Assembly (NCBI GenBank): GCA_947472885.1
Contig: CANJBX010000042.1
Location: forward strand, 1 to 32,989
Source: Hyphomicrobiaceae bacterium
Lineage (GTDB): Bacteria; Pseudomonadota; Alphaproteobacteria; Rhizobiales; Xanthobacteraceae
Reading direction: 5' to 3'
Length of the DNA: 32,989 bases
Below, piece after piece: positions 8,022 through 15,773 of this stretch. The position numbers were made by a program, and so were the translations under genes. The number at the start of each line of letters is the position of its first letter. Position 1 is the first letter of the stretch. The notes under the pieces were generated by a model. That model had not been told where the DNA came from. It did not search any database and was given only the letters and a program-made list of their open reading frames with translations.

Positions 8022-8474
8022 TCAGCCGCGCGATGCGTAGACCGTCGCCTCACCCACCGTCAGCTTCTTGCGGGTATCGTCTTCGCACCAGACTTCGAGC
8101 TGGTATGCAGCTTCGCCGCCGGGTGCAGGTTCAATGGAGGTCACGCGCGCACATGAGATCACGATCTGGTTTTCGTAGATCGGCGCGATGTATTTCGTGC
8201 GCAGGCTGCCCTTGCGCGCGAACGCCTCGCCGAACTCGTCCAGCAGAAGGTTCATGATCCAGTTGGTGGAAATCATGCCGTCGGCGATGATGCCCGGGAG
8301 GCCCTGTTTCCTGGCGTAATCGTCGTCGTCGTGAATGGTCGGGTCCTGGGTGGCGATGCGGCCGTTGTCGGCGGCAACCGTCGCCTGTGCATCGACGTAC
8401 CAGCGCATGCGCTCGCGCGTCATCGGCCGTGGCGACGAACGAAGCTCGGAACCGACGTTCAGCTTCGCGCTCAT
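8022..8474 (-). CDS. MaoC-like hot-dog dehydratase/hydratase subunit
   Basis: This 150-residue protein has a single hot-dog domain of the MaoC (R-specific enoyl-CoA hydratase) type. The active-site region reads DPTIHDDDDYARKQGLPGIIADGM. The His and the following Y/A-rich helix fit the hydratase-2 signature, but the canonical Asp-x-Asn-x2-His is not intact: the residue five before the His is Gln, with an Asp at minus four. The start ATG overlaps the stop of the upstream hot-dog gene by 4 bases (ATGA, 8471-8474), so the two are translationally coupled and probably form a heteromer, as do the paired small hydratases HadAB and ChsH1/ChsH2 of actinobacteria (family knowledge). It likely hydrates an enoyl-CoA in the same pathway as the adjacent CoA-transferase. 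Confidence 0.8.
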   Translation of the reverse strand: MSAKLNVGSELRSSPRPMTRERMRWYVDAQATVAADNGRIATQDPTIHDDDDYARKQGLPGIIADGMISTNWIMNLLLDEFGEAFARKGSLRTKYIAPIYENQIVISCARVTSIEPAPGGEAAYQLEVWCEDDTRKKLTVGEATVYASRG

Positions 8475-8911
8475 GCGGCGGATTCCCTGGCCTGATACGA
8501 AAGGATCACGGTGTCGCGGTAGGAGACCAGCAGGCGGTTGTCCCTGGCGGCGCGCACTTCCATGTCGATCTGGACATAATCGCGGCCACGCTTGTTGAAA
8601 CGCTCCGTAACCTTGCCTTGCACGCGCAGCGGCTCGCCAACCTTCACCGCATCGTGGAACGTCGCGTCGTATTCGACATGCACGCGCGCGCTCGGCCCCG
8701 TCCCCGCAGGACAGGCATGGCGATACAGCCGCAGCTTTTCCAGATGAACCAGCGTCGGCGGTGCGATCTGATTTTCAACGCCCTGAAAGTAATCCTGATG
8801 CAGTTCGACGGCGTGACAATATTCACGCACCGCGAACGCGCTCAGCGTATATTCGACCGGGCCGAGCAGATCGCCGGAGTCGAGGTCACTCACATAACGG
8901 CCAGTTGCCAC
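8471..8911 (-). CDS. Hot-dog fold (FAS1-like/MaoC-related) dehydratase partner
   Basis: This 146-residue protein is the first gene of the minus-strand operon. The sequence has hot-dog character: an N-terminal AVREYCHAVELHQDYF helix and FQGVENQIAPPTLVHLEKL hinge, then strand-rich RVHVEYDATFHDAVKVGEPLRVQGKV and YVQIDMEVRAARDNRLLVSY. The latter resembles the non-catalytic or N-terminal half of FAS1-like dehydratases. I see no complete hydratase-2 signature, so it may be the structural partner of the following MaoC-like protein. It diverges from the LysR regulator across 171 bases that hold several TGCGCA palindromes, making this operon the probable target of that regulator. The paired-subunit idea is inference from overlap and domain type. 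Confidence 0.75.
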   Translation of the reverse strand: MATGRYVSDLDSGDLLGPVEYTLSAFAVREYCHAVELHQDYFQGVENQIAPPTLVHLEKLRLYRHACPAGTGPSARVHVEYDATFHDAVKVGEPLRVQGKVTERFNKRGRDYVQIDMEVRAARDNRLLVSYRDTVILSYQARESAA

Positions 8912-8972
8912 GTTGGCACTCCTGTTTCAGGCCCACTTCGATAGCAGGCGGCCCATCGGCGGGAAACCGGGA

Positions 8973-9016
8973 TGCGCAAGCAGCATCTTTGCGCGCAACG
9001 TAAAGCTGTTGCGCAA
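8973..9016. promoter_or_regulatory. Three phased TGCGCA palindromes, candidate LysR binding array
   Basis: TGCGCA occurs at 8973-8978, TTGCGCGCAA at 8989-8998 and TTGCGCAA at 9009-9016. Their centres are 18 and 19 bp apart, close to two helical turns. The array sits between the hot-dog/CoA-transferase operon and the divergent LysR regulator. Such regulators typically bind a recognition and an activation site with dyad symmetry in the shared promoter region. The match is by symmetry and position only. Confidence 0.45.
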
Positions 9017-9082
9017 ATCAATTGCACGGGGTGAAAATTGCCGTTACAGCTTTGCTTCCAGTGCAACGTTGGGGTGTAGCAA

Positions 9083-9991
9083 GTGGAATGGTTGCGGACG
9101 ATGCGCCTGTTCGTCAGCGTCGTGCAGACCGGCAACCTGTCGGCGGCGGGACGGCAATTCGGGCTATCGCCGGCGTCGGTATCCCGGCACATGAGCGCGC
9201 TCGAGGAAAGCCTCGGCGGCAGGCTGCTCAATCGCACCAGCCGCAAGGTAACATTGACCGAAGCCGGCGAAATCTATTTCCGCAAGGTCGAACTGATCCT
9301 GCAACAAGTGTCGGAAGCGAACGAAAGCGTCGCGCAACTGCAATCCGTGGCGCGCGGCACCTTGCGCGTGCATTCTCGCATGCTGGTCGGACAGCAATAT
9401 CTTGTCCCGGCATTGCCAAAATTTCTGGCGGAGTACCCCGAGATCAAGGTCGATCTCCTGCTGTCGAACCATGTGGTCGATCTGGTCGAGCAGAATATCG
9501 ACGTCGATATCCGCATCGGCAAGCTCGTCGATTCCGCGCTGGTAGCGCGCAAACTGGTCGACAGTGAGCGCATTGTCTGCGCCGCGCCGTCCTATCTCGA
9601 TCAGCACCCGGATATAAAGACACCCGCCGATCTGGCGCAGCACAACTGCCTGACCTACCGGCTCAACCCTGGCCGCACCATCTGGCGTTTCAAGGAACAG
9701 GGCGGCGCAATCGTCGAAGCTCCCGTCACGGGCACATTCCAGACCGACAACGGGCAAGCGCTGCTATCCGCCATCACCGCCGGAATGGGCATCGGTCTGA
9801 TGCCGGACTGGTCGATCCGCGACGAACTCAAGTCCGGCAGCCTGCGCAGGCTGTTCACGAAGCACAGCGTCACCTACGTCGAATTCGAAAACGGCGTCTA
9901 TGCGGTCTACCAGAAAAGCCGCCACAAATCGCCGAAGGTGCGCGTCTTCGTCGATTTCATGTCGGGCCTGTTCAAGGAACTGCGCGCGTGA
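9083..9991 (+). CDS. LysR-family transcriptional regulator
   Basis: This 302-residue protein shows an N-terminal winged helix-turn-helix (residues about 1-60; MRLFVSVVQTGNLSAAGRQ then LSPASVSRHMSALE and LFNRTSRKVTLTEAG-like LLNRTSRKVTLTEAG). The C-terminal substrate-binding domain (about 88-295) contains ALPKFLAEYPEIKVDLLLS, DVDIRIGKL and ITAGMGIGLMPDW. It starts at GTG 9083; an ATG alternative does not fit the HTH. It is transcribed away from the hot-dog/CoA-transferase operon, the classic LysR arrangement, and probably controls that operon and itself. The effector is unknown. The metallo-beta-lactamase-fold gene is convergent, 9 bases past its stop. Confidence 0.92.
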   Translation: MEWLRTMRLFVSVVQTGNLSAAGRQFGLSPASVSRHMSALEESLGGRLLNRTSRKVTLTEAGEIYFRKVELILQQVSEANESVAQLQSVARGTLRVHSRMLVGQQYLVPALPKFLAEYPEIKVDLLLSNHVVDLVEQNIDVDIRIGKLVDSALVARKLVDSERIVCAAPSYLDQHPDIKTPADLAQHNCLTYRLNPGRTIWRFKEQGGAIVEAPVTGTFQTDNGQALLSAITAGMGIGLMPDWSIRDELKSGSLRRLFTKHSVTYVEFENGVYAVYQKSRHKSPKVRVFVDFMSGLFKELRA

Positions 9992-10000
9992 TGCCGGACA

Positions 10001-10879
10001 CTACGGCATCGTGTCCGATGGGACGAATTCATAGCCATCGCCGTTGCGCTTGACCCTTCCGCAGTACGGCGCGCCGAAATGCACCGGCAGCAGCAAACAG
10101 CCGGTATCGGCGGCGTAATTAAGAATCTTCGTACGCGTGACGCGCGCGAGATCCTGATCTTCGCAATATTTGCTGTTCCACGACGGATGATAGACCTGAA
10201 TCGGCTGGTGCATGACGTCGCCGATGAACAGCGCCTCTTCACCACCCGATTTTACACGCACCGCCATCATGCCAGGCGCATGGCCGGGCACCGGCATCAG
10301 GTCGATGCCCTCCGCGATCTGCTCCGTACCCTCGACGATCCTGGCTTTTCCGGCGTCGATGATCGGCTGCACGCTGTCGAGAAACGGCAAATTTGCGGCC
10401 GGCGGCTTCATCGATGCGCCAAGCTTCGGATCGCGCACCTCGCGCTCGGCCCGCGACATGATGTAGGTGGCGTTCGGAAATGTCGGCACGTTCTTGCCGT
10501 CAACAACCTGGGTGTTCCAGCCGACATGGTCGATGTGCAGATGCGTGAGAATGACGAGATCGATATCGGAAGGCTCCGCCCCCGCGGCCTTCAGTCTTTC
10601 AAGATAGGGCGTGTTCATATTTGCAAAGCGCGGCGACAGCGGACGATCCTTGCCGTTGCCGGACCCCGTATCGATCAGAATCATCTGCTGCGGCGTTTTG
10701 ACCAGCCAGCTATGGACGCTGGTGACGAAACCGTCCGCGGATCGGTCGTAGTAATTCGGCCCAAGCGCGAGGTGCGGCGTATCGGCCATTTCCTTGCGCC
10801 ACAAGCTGAATACACTGGAGGCTTCCAGCACCACGATCTCTTCGATCCGGCTGATTTCGACGTCACCGATACGGATCAT
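10001..10879 (-). CDS. Metallo-beta-lactamase-fold hydrolase
   Basis: This 292-residue MBL-fold protein carries THLHIDHVG (H113, H115, D117, H118), the di-zinc motif. Further metal ligands are likely in MPVPGHAPGMM, in LFIGDVMHQP and in the C-terminal LPVHFGAPYCG. ATG 10879 was chosen because AAGGAG lies 5 bases upstream; the open frame reaches 10939 without a family match. The overall plan resembles lactonase/esterase-type members such as AHL-lactonase and methyl-parathion hydrolase relatives, so lactone or ester opening in the catabolic pathway is plausible but not shown. There is no signal peptide, so it is presumably cytoplasmic. It is convergent with the LysR gene and divergent from the first Liv operon across 182 bases. 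Confidence 0.88.
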   Translation of the reverse strand: MIRIGDVEISRIEEIVVLEASSVFSLWRKEMADTPHLALGPNYYDRSADGFVTSVHSWLVKTPQQMILIDTGSGNGKDRPLSPRFANMNTPYLERLKAAGAEPSDIDLVILTHLHIDHVGWNTQVVDGKNVPTFPNATYIMSRAEREVRDPKLGASMKPPAANLPFLDSVQPIIDAGKARIVEGTEQIAEGIDLMPVPGHAPGMMAVRVKSGGEEALFIGDVMHQPIQVYHPSWNSKYCEDQDLARVTRTKILNYAADTGCLLLPVHFGAPYCGRVKRNGDGYEFVPSDTMP

Positions 10880-11061
10880 CAAGGCTCCTTGTGTGAAGGC
10901 CGCGCGGCGAAACCGCGCTGTTAGATGTAAAAGATGCAAACTGCAATAGCATGATATAGCGTCTTAAATTGTCACACCTTTGCGGCAGCCACAACAATGC
11001 TTTGCACGCTGCATGGTCTGCCAGACTTCGTGATTCATCCCGCCGGGGTTACGATCCGTTG

Positions 11062-11829
11062 ATGCCGCCACTTCTCACCATTGATCGTGTGTCGCTTGCC
11101 TTTGGCGGCGTCAATGCGCTGACCGATGTCGCCGCGAGCGTAGCCGATGGCGACATCACCGCGATCATCGGTCCGAACGGGGCTGGAAAGACCAGCCTGT
11201 TCAACATCACTTCCGGATTTTACAAACCCGCATCAGGCACGGTGATGTTCGACGGCAAGGACTTGCTGCCGCTTCCGGCCCATGCCCGGCCCAAGCTCGG
11301 CATCGCGCGGACGTTCCAGAACATTGCGCTGTTTGCGGGCCTGAGCGTTTTGGAGAACATCAAGCTCGGCGCACACGCACAACTCAAAGCCAACGCTGGA
11401 ACCGCAAGCCTTTATCTCGGCCCCGCCGCACGCGAGGAGCGCGACGTCACCGCACATATCGAGAATAACATCCTCGGCTTCCTGAACCTGAGCGAAATCC
11501 GGCACCGTGCGGTGGGTGGCCTGCCCTACGGCGTACAGAAGCGCATCGAACTCGCGCGCGCGCTGGTGATGCAGCCGCGCCTACTGATGCTGGACGAGCC
11601 TTTCGCCGGCATGAACGCCAACGAGCGTTTGCAGATGGCAACGTATATCCGCCGTTGCGTCACGGAATCCCGGACAACCGTTCTGCTGATCGATCACAAC
11701 ATGGAAACCGTACTTGGCCTGTCGAGCCATGTGGTTGTGCTCAACTTCGGCAAGGTGATTGCCGCCGGTACACCGGATCACGTTCGCACGCATTCCGGTG
11801 TTATCGATGCTTATCTTGGAGCCGCGTAG
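11062..11829 (+). CDS. Liv-type ABC transporter ATP-binding protein (LivG-like), first cluster
   Basis: This 255-residue nucleotide-binding subunit has Walker A GPNGAGKTS, the LivG-style signature GGLPYGVQKRIELARAL (instead of LSGGQ), Walker B LLMLDEPFAG and switch IDHNME. ATG 11062 gives the normal N-terminus LLTIDRVSLAFGGVNAL; the frame is open back to a TTG at 10969, but that extension is not protein-like. It is the first gene of a five-gene branched-chain-amino-acid-type (HAAT) importer: LivG, 5 bases, LivH, 1-base overlap, LivM, LivK, LivF. In soil alphaproteobacteria such transporters often carry aromatic or dicarboxylic acids rather than amino acids, and the surrounding catabolic genes favour that here (inference). 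Confidence 0.9.
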   Translation: MPPLLTIDRVSLAFGGVNALTDVAASVADGDITAIIGPNGAGKTSLFNITSGFYKPASGTVMFDGKDLLPLPAHARPKLGIARTFQNIALFAGLSVLENIKLGAHAQLKANAGTASLYLGPAAREERDVTAHIENNILGFLNLSEIRHRAVGGLPYGVQKRIELARALVMQPRLLMLDEPFAGMNANERLQMATYIRRCVTESRTTVLLIDHNMETVLGLSSHVVVLNFGKVIAAGTPDHVRTHSGVIDAYLGAA

Positions 11830-11834
11830 GCGCG

Positions 11835-12707
11835 ATGCTGCAGTTTCTCGAATACAGTATGATCGGCGTTGCCTCCGGCGGCATCTATGTGCTCGCCGCC
11901 CTTGGCTTTGTCATTATCTACAAGTCCACCAACGTGTTCAATTTCGCCATCGGCGAAATGATGATGATCGGCGCCTATCTGTTTTATGCCGCGACCGGAC
12001 AGCTCCATCTCGGCTGGCCCATTGGCATCCTCGCCGCACTTGGCGGTTCGATGGCGCTTGCCGCAGGCATTGAGCGCGGACTGCTTCAGCCGCTCATCGG
12101 CCAGCCCACCATCGTTCTTGTCATGGTGACGTTCGGCGTCGGCAGCATATTGCGCGGTCTTGCCGGCATGATCTGGGGACCGGACATCATCCAGATGCCG
12201 GACTTCCTGCCGCGCAAGCCGATTTTCATCGGCGACGTCCTGATCCCCGGCAAACTCGCATGGGGCTTCATCGCGGTCGGCACGCTGTCACTCGCATTCA
12301 TTCTCTATTACCGTTTGTCGCGCACCGGCATCGCCATCCGCGCGACTTCCGCCGACCAGATGACTGCCGAAAGCGTCGGAATCAACGTGCGCCGCGTGTC
12401 TTCGCTGTCATGGGCAATCACCGGCCTGCTGACAGGTGCCGCAGGCATTGTTGTCGGATCGCTGAACGGCCTGACCCCGACGCTTGGCCTCGTCGCCCTC
12501 AACGTGCTGGCTGTCGTGATGCTTGCAGGCATGACCAGCGTCGGCGGGGTCGTCGTCGCTGGCCTGTTCATCGGCTGGTTTGAAACGCTCATCGGCGCCT
12601 ATCTCGGCGGCGCGTGGCAGAGCTTCATGCCCTACCTCGTCGTACTGGTCATGATGACGGTAAAGCCGAACGGGCTGTTTGGCGAACAACGGGTCGAGCG
12701 CATCTGA
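11835..12707 (+). CDS. Liv-type ABC transporter permease (LivH-like), first cluster
   Basis: This 290-residue inner-membrane permease of the HAAT family has about eight hydrophobic segments. Characteristic segments are GVASGGIYVLAALGFVIIY at the N-terminus, STNVFNFAIGEMMMIGAY, and SWAITGLLTGAAGIVVG with ALNVLAVVMLAGM near the coupling region. ATG 11835 follows the LivG stop by 5 bases; the frame is open upstream but overlaps LivG. The stop (TGA 12705-12707) shares its last base with the LivM start (TGATG), so the two permeases are translationally coupled and should be made in equal amounts. Confidence 0.9.
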   Translation: MLQFLEYSMIGVASGGIYVLAALGFVIIYKSTNVFNFAIGEMMMIGAYLFYAATGQLHLGWPIGILAALGGSMALAAGIERGLLQPLIGQPTIVLVMVTFGVGSILRGLAGMIWGPDIIQMPDFLPRKPIFIGDVLIPGKLAWGFIAVGTLSLAFILYYRLSRTGIAIRATSADQMTAESVGINVRRVSSLSWAITGLLTGAAGIVVGSLNGLTPTLGLVALNVLAVVMLAGMTSVGGVVVAGLFIGWFETLIGAYLGGAWQSFMPYLVVLVMMTVKPNGLFGEQRVERI

Positions 12708-13744
12708 TGGCGGACAGCATCGACATTGCGGCAGGAAAGACCACGCAGCTTGTGCCCGGCCGTCAGTGGGCTTACTGGCAGGTCGCCGGATGGATCGCGC
12801 TGATCATTGCGCTCGTCGCGCTGCCGGCCACCGCAAGCGGCTATGTGCTCTTCATGGCAACGCTGGTCGCGATCAACGTGATCGCCACCGTCGGGCTGAA
12901 CATCACGGTCGGCTATGCCGGCCTTCTCTCCATCGGCCATTCCGCATTCATCGGCGTCGGGGCCTATGCCAGTGCATTGATGGCGATCCATCTCGGCACG
13001 CCGCTCCTGCTTAACGTCATGGTCGGCAGCGCCGCAGCCTTCCTTGTCGGACTGGTGTTCGGGGCTCCATCTCTGCGCATCAAGGGCGTGTTTCTCGCCA
13101 TCGCAACGCTGGCGGCCCAATACTCGCTCTATTTCGTATTCCAGCAATGGACCCCGGTCACGGGCGGCGACCGCGGGCTTTCCGTGCCGCAGGTCGATAT
13201 CCTGGGCATGGGTGACAAGGGCTTCTATCTTTTGGTGGTGGCGGTCGCTGTTGTTCTCTGCATCGCATCCCGCAACCTGTTTCGTACCCGCATCGGCCGC
13301 GCATTCATCGCGGTGCGCGAGCGGGATTACGCCGCGCAAGTGCTGGGCATCGACGTCGTCCGCACCAAGCTGCTGGCGTTCGGGCTGGGCGCTGCTTACG
13401 CTGGTGTTGCTGGCGGCCTGATGGGTGCGTTCCTGCGCATCGTCAATCCCGATCAATTCACACTGCTGGCTTCGGTGTTCTTTCTTGCTGCTGTCGTTGT
13501 AGGCGGGCAGGCGTCGCTGCTCGGCTCGCTGCTCGGAGCAACGTTCATGACGCTGATGCCAGAAATGCTGCGCGCAACGATGGAAGTGCTTGGTCCTCCC
13601 CTCGGCGCGACCGATGTCGCCGGTTTCCTGTCGCCACTGAGGGAAGTCATCTTCGGAGCAATGATTGTCGGATTTCTCTACTTCGAACCACGCGGACTTG
13701 CCGGCCTCGTCGAGCGGGTTCGTGCGCTTGCCACCAGATCTTGA
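12707..13744 (+). CDS. Liv-type ABC transporter permease (LivM-like), first cluster
   Basis: This 345-residue membrane protein has about nine to ten hydrophobic segments and the LivM hallmarks NITVGYAGLLSIGHSAFIG, YASALMAIHLG, and VRERDYAAQVLGIDVVRTKL, the cytoplasmic coupling loop. It pairs with LivH to form the translocation channel. ATG 12707 overlaps the LivH stop by one base; the frame is open to 12614 but that part duplicates LivH coding DNA. It ends 38 bases before the binding-protein start. Confidence 0.9.
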   Translation: MADSIDIAAGKTTQLVPGRQWAYWQVAGWIALIIALVALPATASGYVLFMATLVAINVIATVGLNITVGYAGLLSIGHSAFIGVGAYASALMAIHLGTPLLLNVMVGSAAAFLVGLVFGAPSLRIKGVFLAIATLAAQYSLYFVFQQWTPVTGGDRGLSVPQVDILGMGDKGFYLLVVAVAVVLCIASRNLFRTRIGRAFIAVRERDYAAQVLGIDVVRTKLLAFGLGAAYAGVAGGLMGAFLRIVNPDQFTLLASVFFLAAVVVGGQASLLGSLLGATFMTLMPEMLRATMEVLGPPLGATDVAGFLSPLREVIFGAMIVGFLYFEPRGLAGLVERVRALATRS

Positions 13745-13782
13745 AATACAAGCCTACTGAAAAGACAAAACGGGAGGGTAGA

Positions 13783-14973
13783 ATGATGAAACTGAAAGCC
13801 ACACTGTTTGCAGCTGCTTTCGGCAGCCTGCTTGCGACAGCACCAGTTGCAGCTCAAGATATCAAGTTCAGCCTGCAACTGCCGCTGACCGGCCCCATCG
13901 CATTCACCGGCCAGCTCAACCAGGCCGGCTGGCAACACGCCATCGAATGGATCAACAAGACCGGCGGCGTGAAGGGCCGCAAGCTGGTGCCCTATATCTA
14001 CGACTCCGAATACAAGGTCGATGTCGGCATCGCGGGCTGGAAGAAGGCCATCGCCGATGGCGACATGGCATTCTCGATCGGCGACGGCACGCCCTTCATT
14101 CGCGCCGTGACGCCGGAAAATAACGAGCGCCACAAGCTCCTGATGTCGAACACGGGATACGCCTCCGATCTCATCGACACTGCAAAATATCCCTATCACA
14201 TCCTGCTCGGGCCGACCTACTCCGACCAGATCGCGATGTTCTACACCTACATCAAGCAGAAGCAGGGCAGCGGACCGGCGCCGAAAGTGGCGCTGGTCTA
14301 TACCGCCACGGAATTCGGCCGCGACCCGATTGAATTCGCCAAGAAGCGCGCGAAGGAACTCGGCATCGAGATCGTCGCCGAGGAAGAAACCAAGTTTGCC
14401 GGCATCGACGTGACGCCGCATGTCATCAAGCTGCGCTCGGCAAACCCGGAATACGTAATCTTCCAGGGATATGCCGGAAACCTGTGGCCGGAAATGGTCA
14501 AGCTGTCGCGTGAATACGGCATCAAGGCGCAGTTCATGGGTACGGTCTATGGCGCGCAGGCCGACCTCGTGCGCGGCGTTGGACCGGCCGCGGATGGATT
14601 CCTCGGCTTTGCTCCGTATGAAATGAACGTCGCTGCAAACAATGGCCCCGTCATGAAAGCGATGGACGCCGCGCTGAAAGCCTGGGGCAAGCCTTACGAG
14701 GGTTACAGCAACGTTGGCTACGTCCAGGGCTGGGCCATCGCGCTGTTCATGCGCGATATCCTGATCAAGACCGTCGAGGCGGGAAAGCCGATCAATGGCG
14801 AAAATCTCATTGCTGCCGCCAATGCCATGAAGGACTGGGACAGCGGCGGCCTGATCGGCGTGCCGGTGACATTGAAGAATGGCCGCCTGCCCTACGGCAT
14901 CATCTACCGCTTCAGCGTCAAGGAAGGCGCGTTCTCGTTCAAGCCGGAAACAGGCTGGCTGCAGGCGAACTGA
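13783..14973 (+). CDS. Liv-type periplasmic substrate-binding protein (LivK-like), first cluster
   Basis: This 396-residue type I periplasmic binding protein opens with a cleavable signal peptide, MMKLKATLFAAAFGSLLA followed by TAPVAAQ, with cleavage likely just before DIKFSLQLPLTG. Two ATGs are adjacent (13783 and 13786), and GGGAGG lies 5-8 bases upstream. The mature protein has the Peripla_BP_6-type opening (LPLTGPIAFTGQLNQAGW), HAIEWINKTGGVKGRKL and later YSNVGYVQGWAIALFM. It delivers ligand to LivHM and sets specificity. The ligand is unknown; it lacks obvious relatedness to the binding protein of the second cluster beyond the family fold, so the two systems probably import different compounds. 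Confidence 0.9.
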   Translation: MMKLKATLFAAAFGSLLATAPVAAQDIKFSLQLPLTGPIAFTGQLNQAGWQHAIEWINKTGGVKGRKLVPYIYDSEYKVDVGIAGWKKAIADGDMAFSIGDGTPFIRAVTPENNERHKLLMSNTGYASDLIDTAKYPYHILLGPTYSDQIAMFYTYIKQKQGSGPAPKVALVYTATEFGRDPIEFAKKRAKELGIEIVAEEETKFAGIDVTPHVIKLRSANPEYVIFQGYAGNLWPEMVKLSREYGIKAQFMGTVYGAQADLVRGVGPAADGFLGFAPYEMNVAANNGPVMKAMDAALKAWGKPYEGYSNVGYVQGWAIALFMRDILIKTVEAGKPINGENLIAAANAMKDWDSGGLIGVPVTLKNGRLPYGIIYRFSVKEGAFSFKPETGWLQAN

Positions 14974-14974
14974 C

Positions 14975-15730
14975 GTGACCGCAGCACTCGAGATCAGCGG
15001 CCTGAACGTCGTGTACGGCGGGGCGATCACGGCTATCCGTGATCTGTCCCTCACCGTGCCCGAACGTGGCTTTGTCGGCATGCTCGGCGCCAATGGCGCC
15101 GGCAAGACGACGACGCTCAAGGCGATCTCGGGGCTGCTACCGTTCGAGAACGGCCGCATCACCGGCGGGACGATCAAGCTGTTCGGTGAACCCATCCAAG
15201 GCGCACTAGCCCACAAGCTGGCGCGCCGCGGCATGTTGCATGTACGCGAAGGCCGTCATGTGTTCATCAACATGACCGTGGAAGAAAATCTCCTCGCCGC
15301 GACCTTCGCCCTGACGGGCCGCGGCGCGAAACGTTCCAGCTTCGATGAAATCTATGCATTGTTTCCGCCGCTCGCCGCCCGCCGGCAAAGCTATGCGGGC
15401 TTCCTGTCCGGCGGCGAACAGCAGATGCTGGCCATCGGACGCGCACTGGCGGGCGAACCGCGGCTATTGCTGGTCGATGAGGCTTCGCTCGGCCTGGCGC
15501 CGATGATCGCGCGTGAAATCTTCGAAACGCTTTCGCGCATCAACCGGGAGAAAGGCATCGCCATCCTGATCGTCGAACAGAGCGTGACGCTCGCACTCAA
15601 GCATATTTCCTATGGTTATGTCCTTGAGAACGGCAGCATCGCGCTCGAAGCATCCTCGGACAAGCTCGCCGACCGCGAGATGATCTCGAAGCGTTATCTT
15701 GGCGAAGCAGCAGAACCCGCCGGCGTTTGA
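14975..15730 (+). CDS. Liv-type ABC transporter ATP-binding protein (LivF-like), first cluster
   Basis: This 251-residue second ATPase has Walker A GANGAGKTT, signature LSGGEQQMLAIGRAL, and Walker B LLLVDEASLGLAP; the usual Pro after DE is Ala here. The switch region is IVEQSV. The start is GTG 14975, one base after the LivK stop, which gives ALEISGLNVVYGG as the expected N-terminus. With LivG it forms the ATPase heterodimer. The order G-H-M-K-F is complete. The D-2-hydroxyacid dehydrogenase follows 43 bases later on the same strand and may be co-transcribed. Confidence 0.9.
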   Translation: MTAALEISGLNVVYGGAITAIRDLSLTVPERGFVGMLGANGAGKTTTLKAISGLLPFENGRITGGTIKLFGEPIQGALAHKLARRGMLHVREGRHVFINMTVEENLLAATFALTGRGAKRSSFDEIYALFPPLAARRQSYAGFLSGGEQQMLAIGRALAGEPRLLLVDEASLGLAPMIAREIFETLSRINREKGIAILIVEQSVTLALKHISYGYVLENGSIALEASSDKLADREMISKRYLGEAAEPAGV

Positions 15731-15773
15731 GTTTGATGCGCGGGCTTTGCCGCACTGTTGGATGGGCTGCCCC

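Noticed and set aside
6737-8257. 506-codon plus-strand open frame
   Set aside because: Antisense to the CoA-transferase and MaoC-like genes; composition is Arg/His-rich noise.
13678-15234. 518-codon minus-strand open frame
   Set aside because: Antisense to the first LivK and the start of LivF, both well supported; the translation has no recognisable domain.
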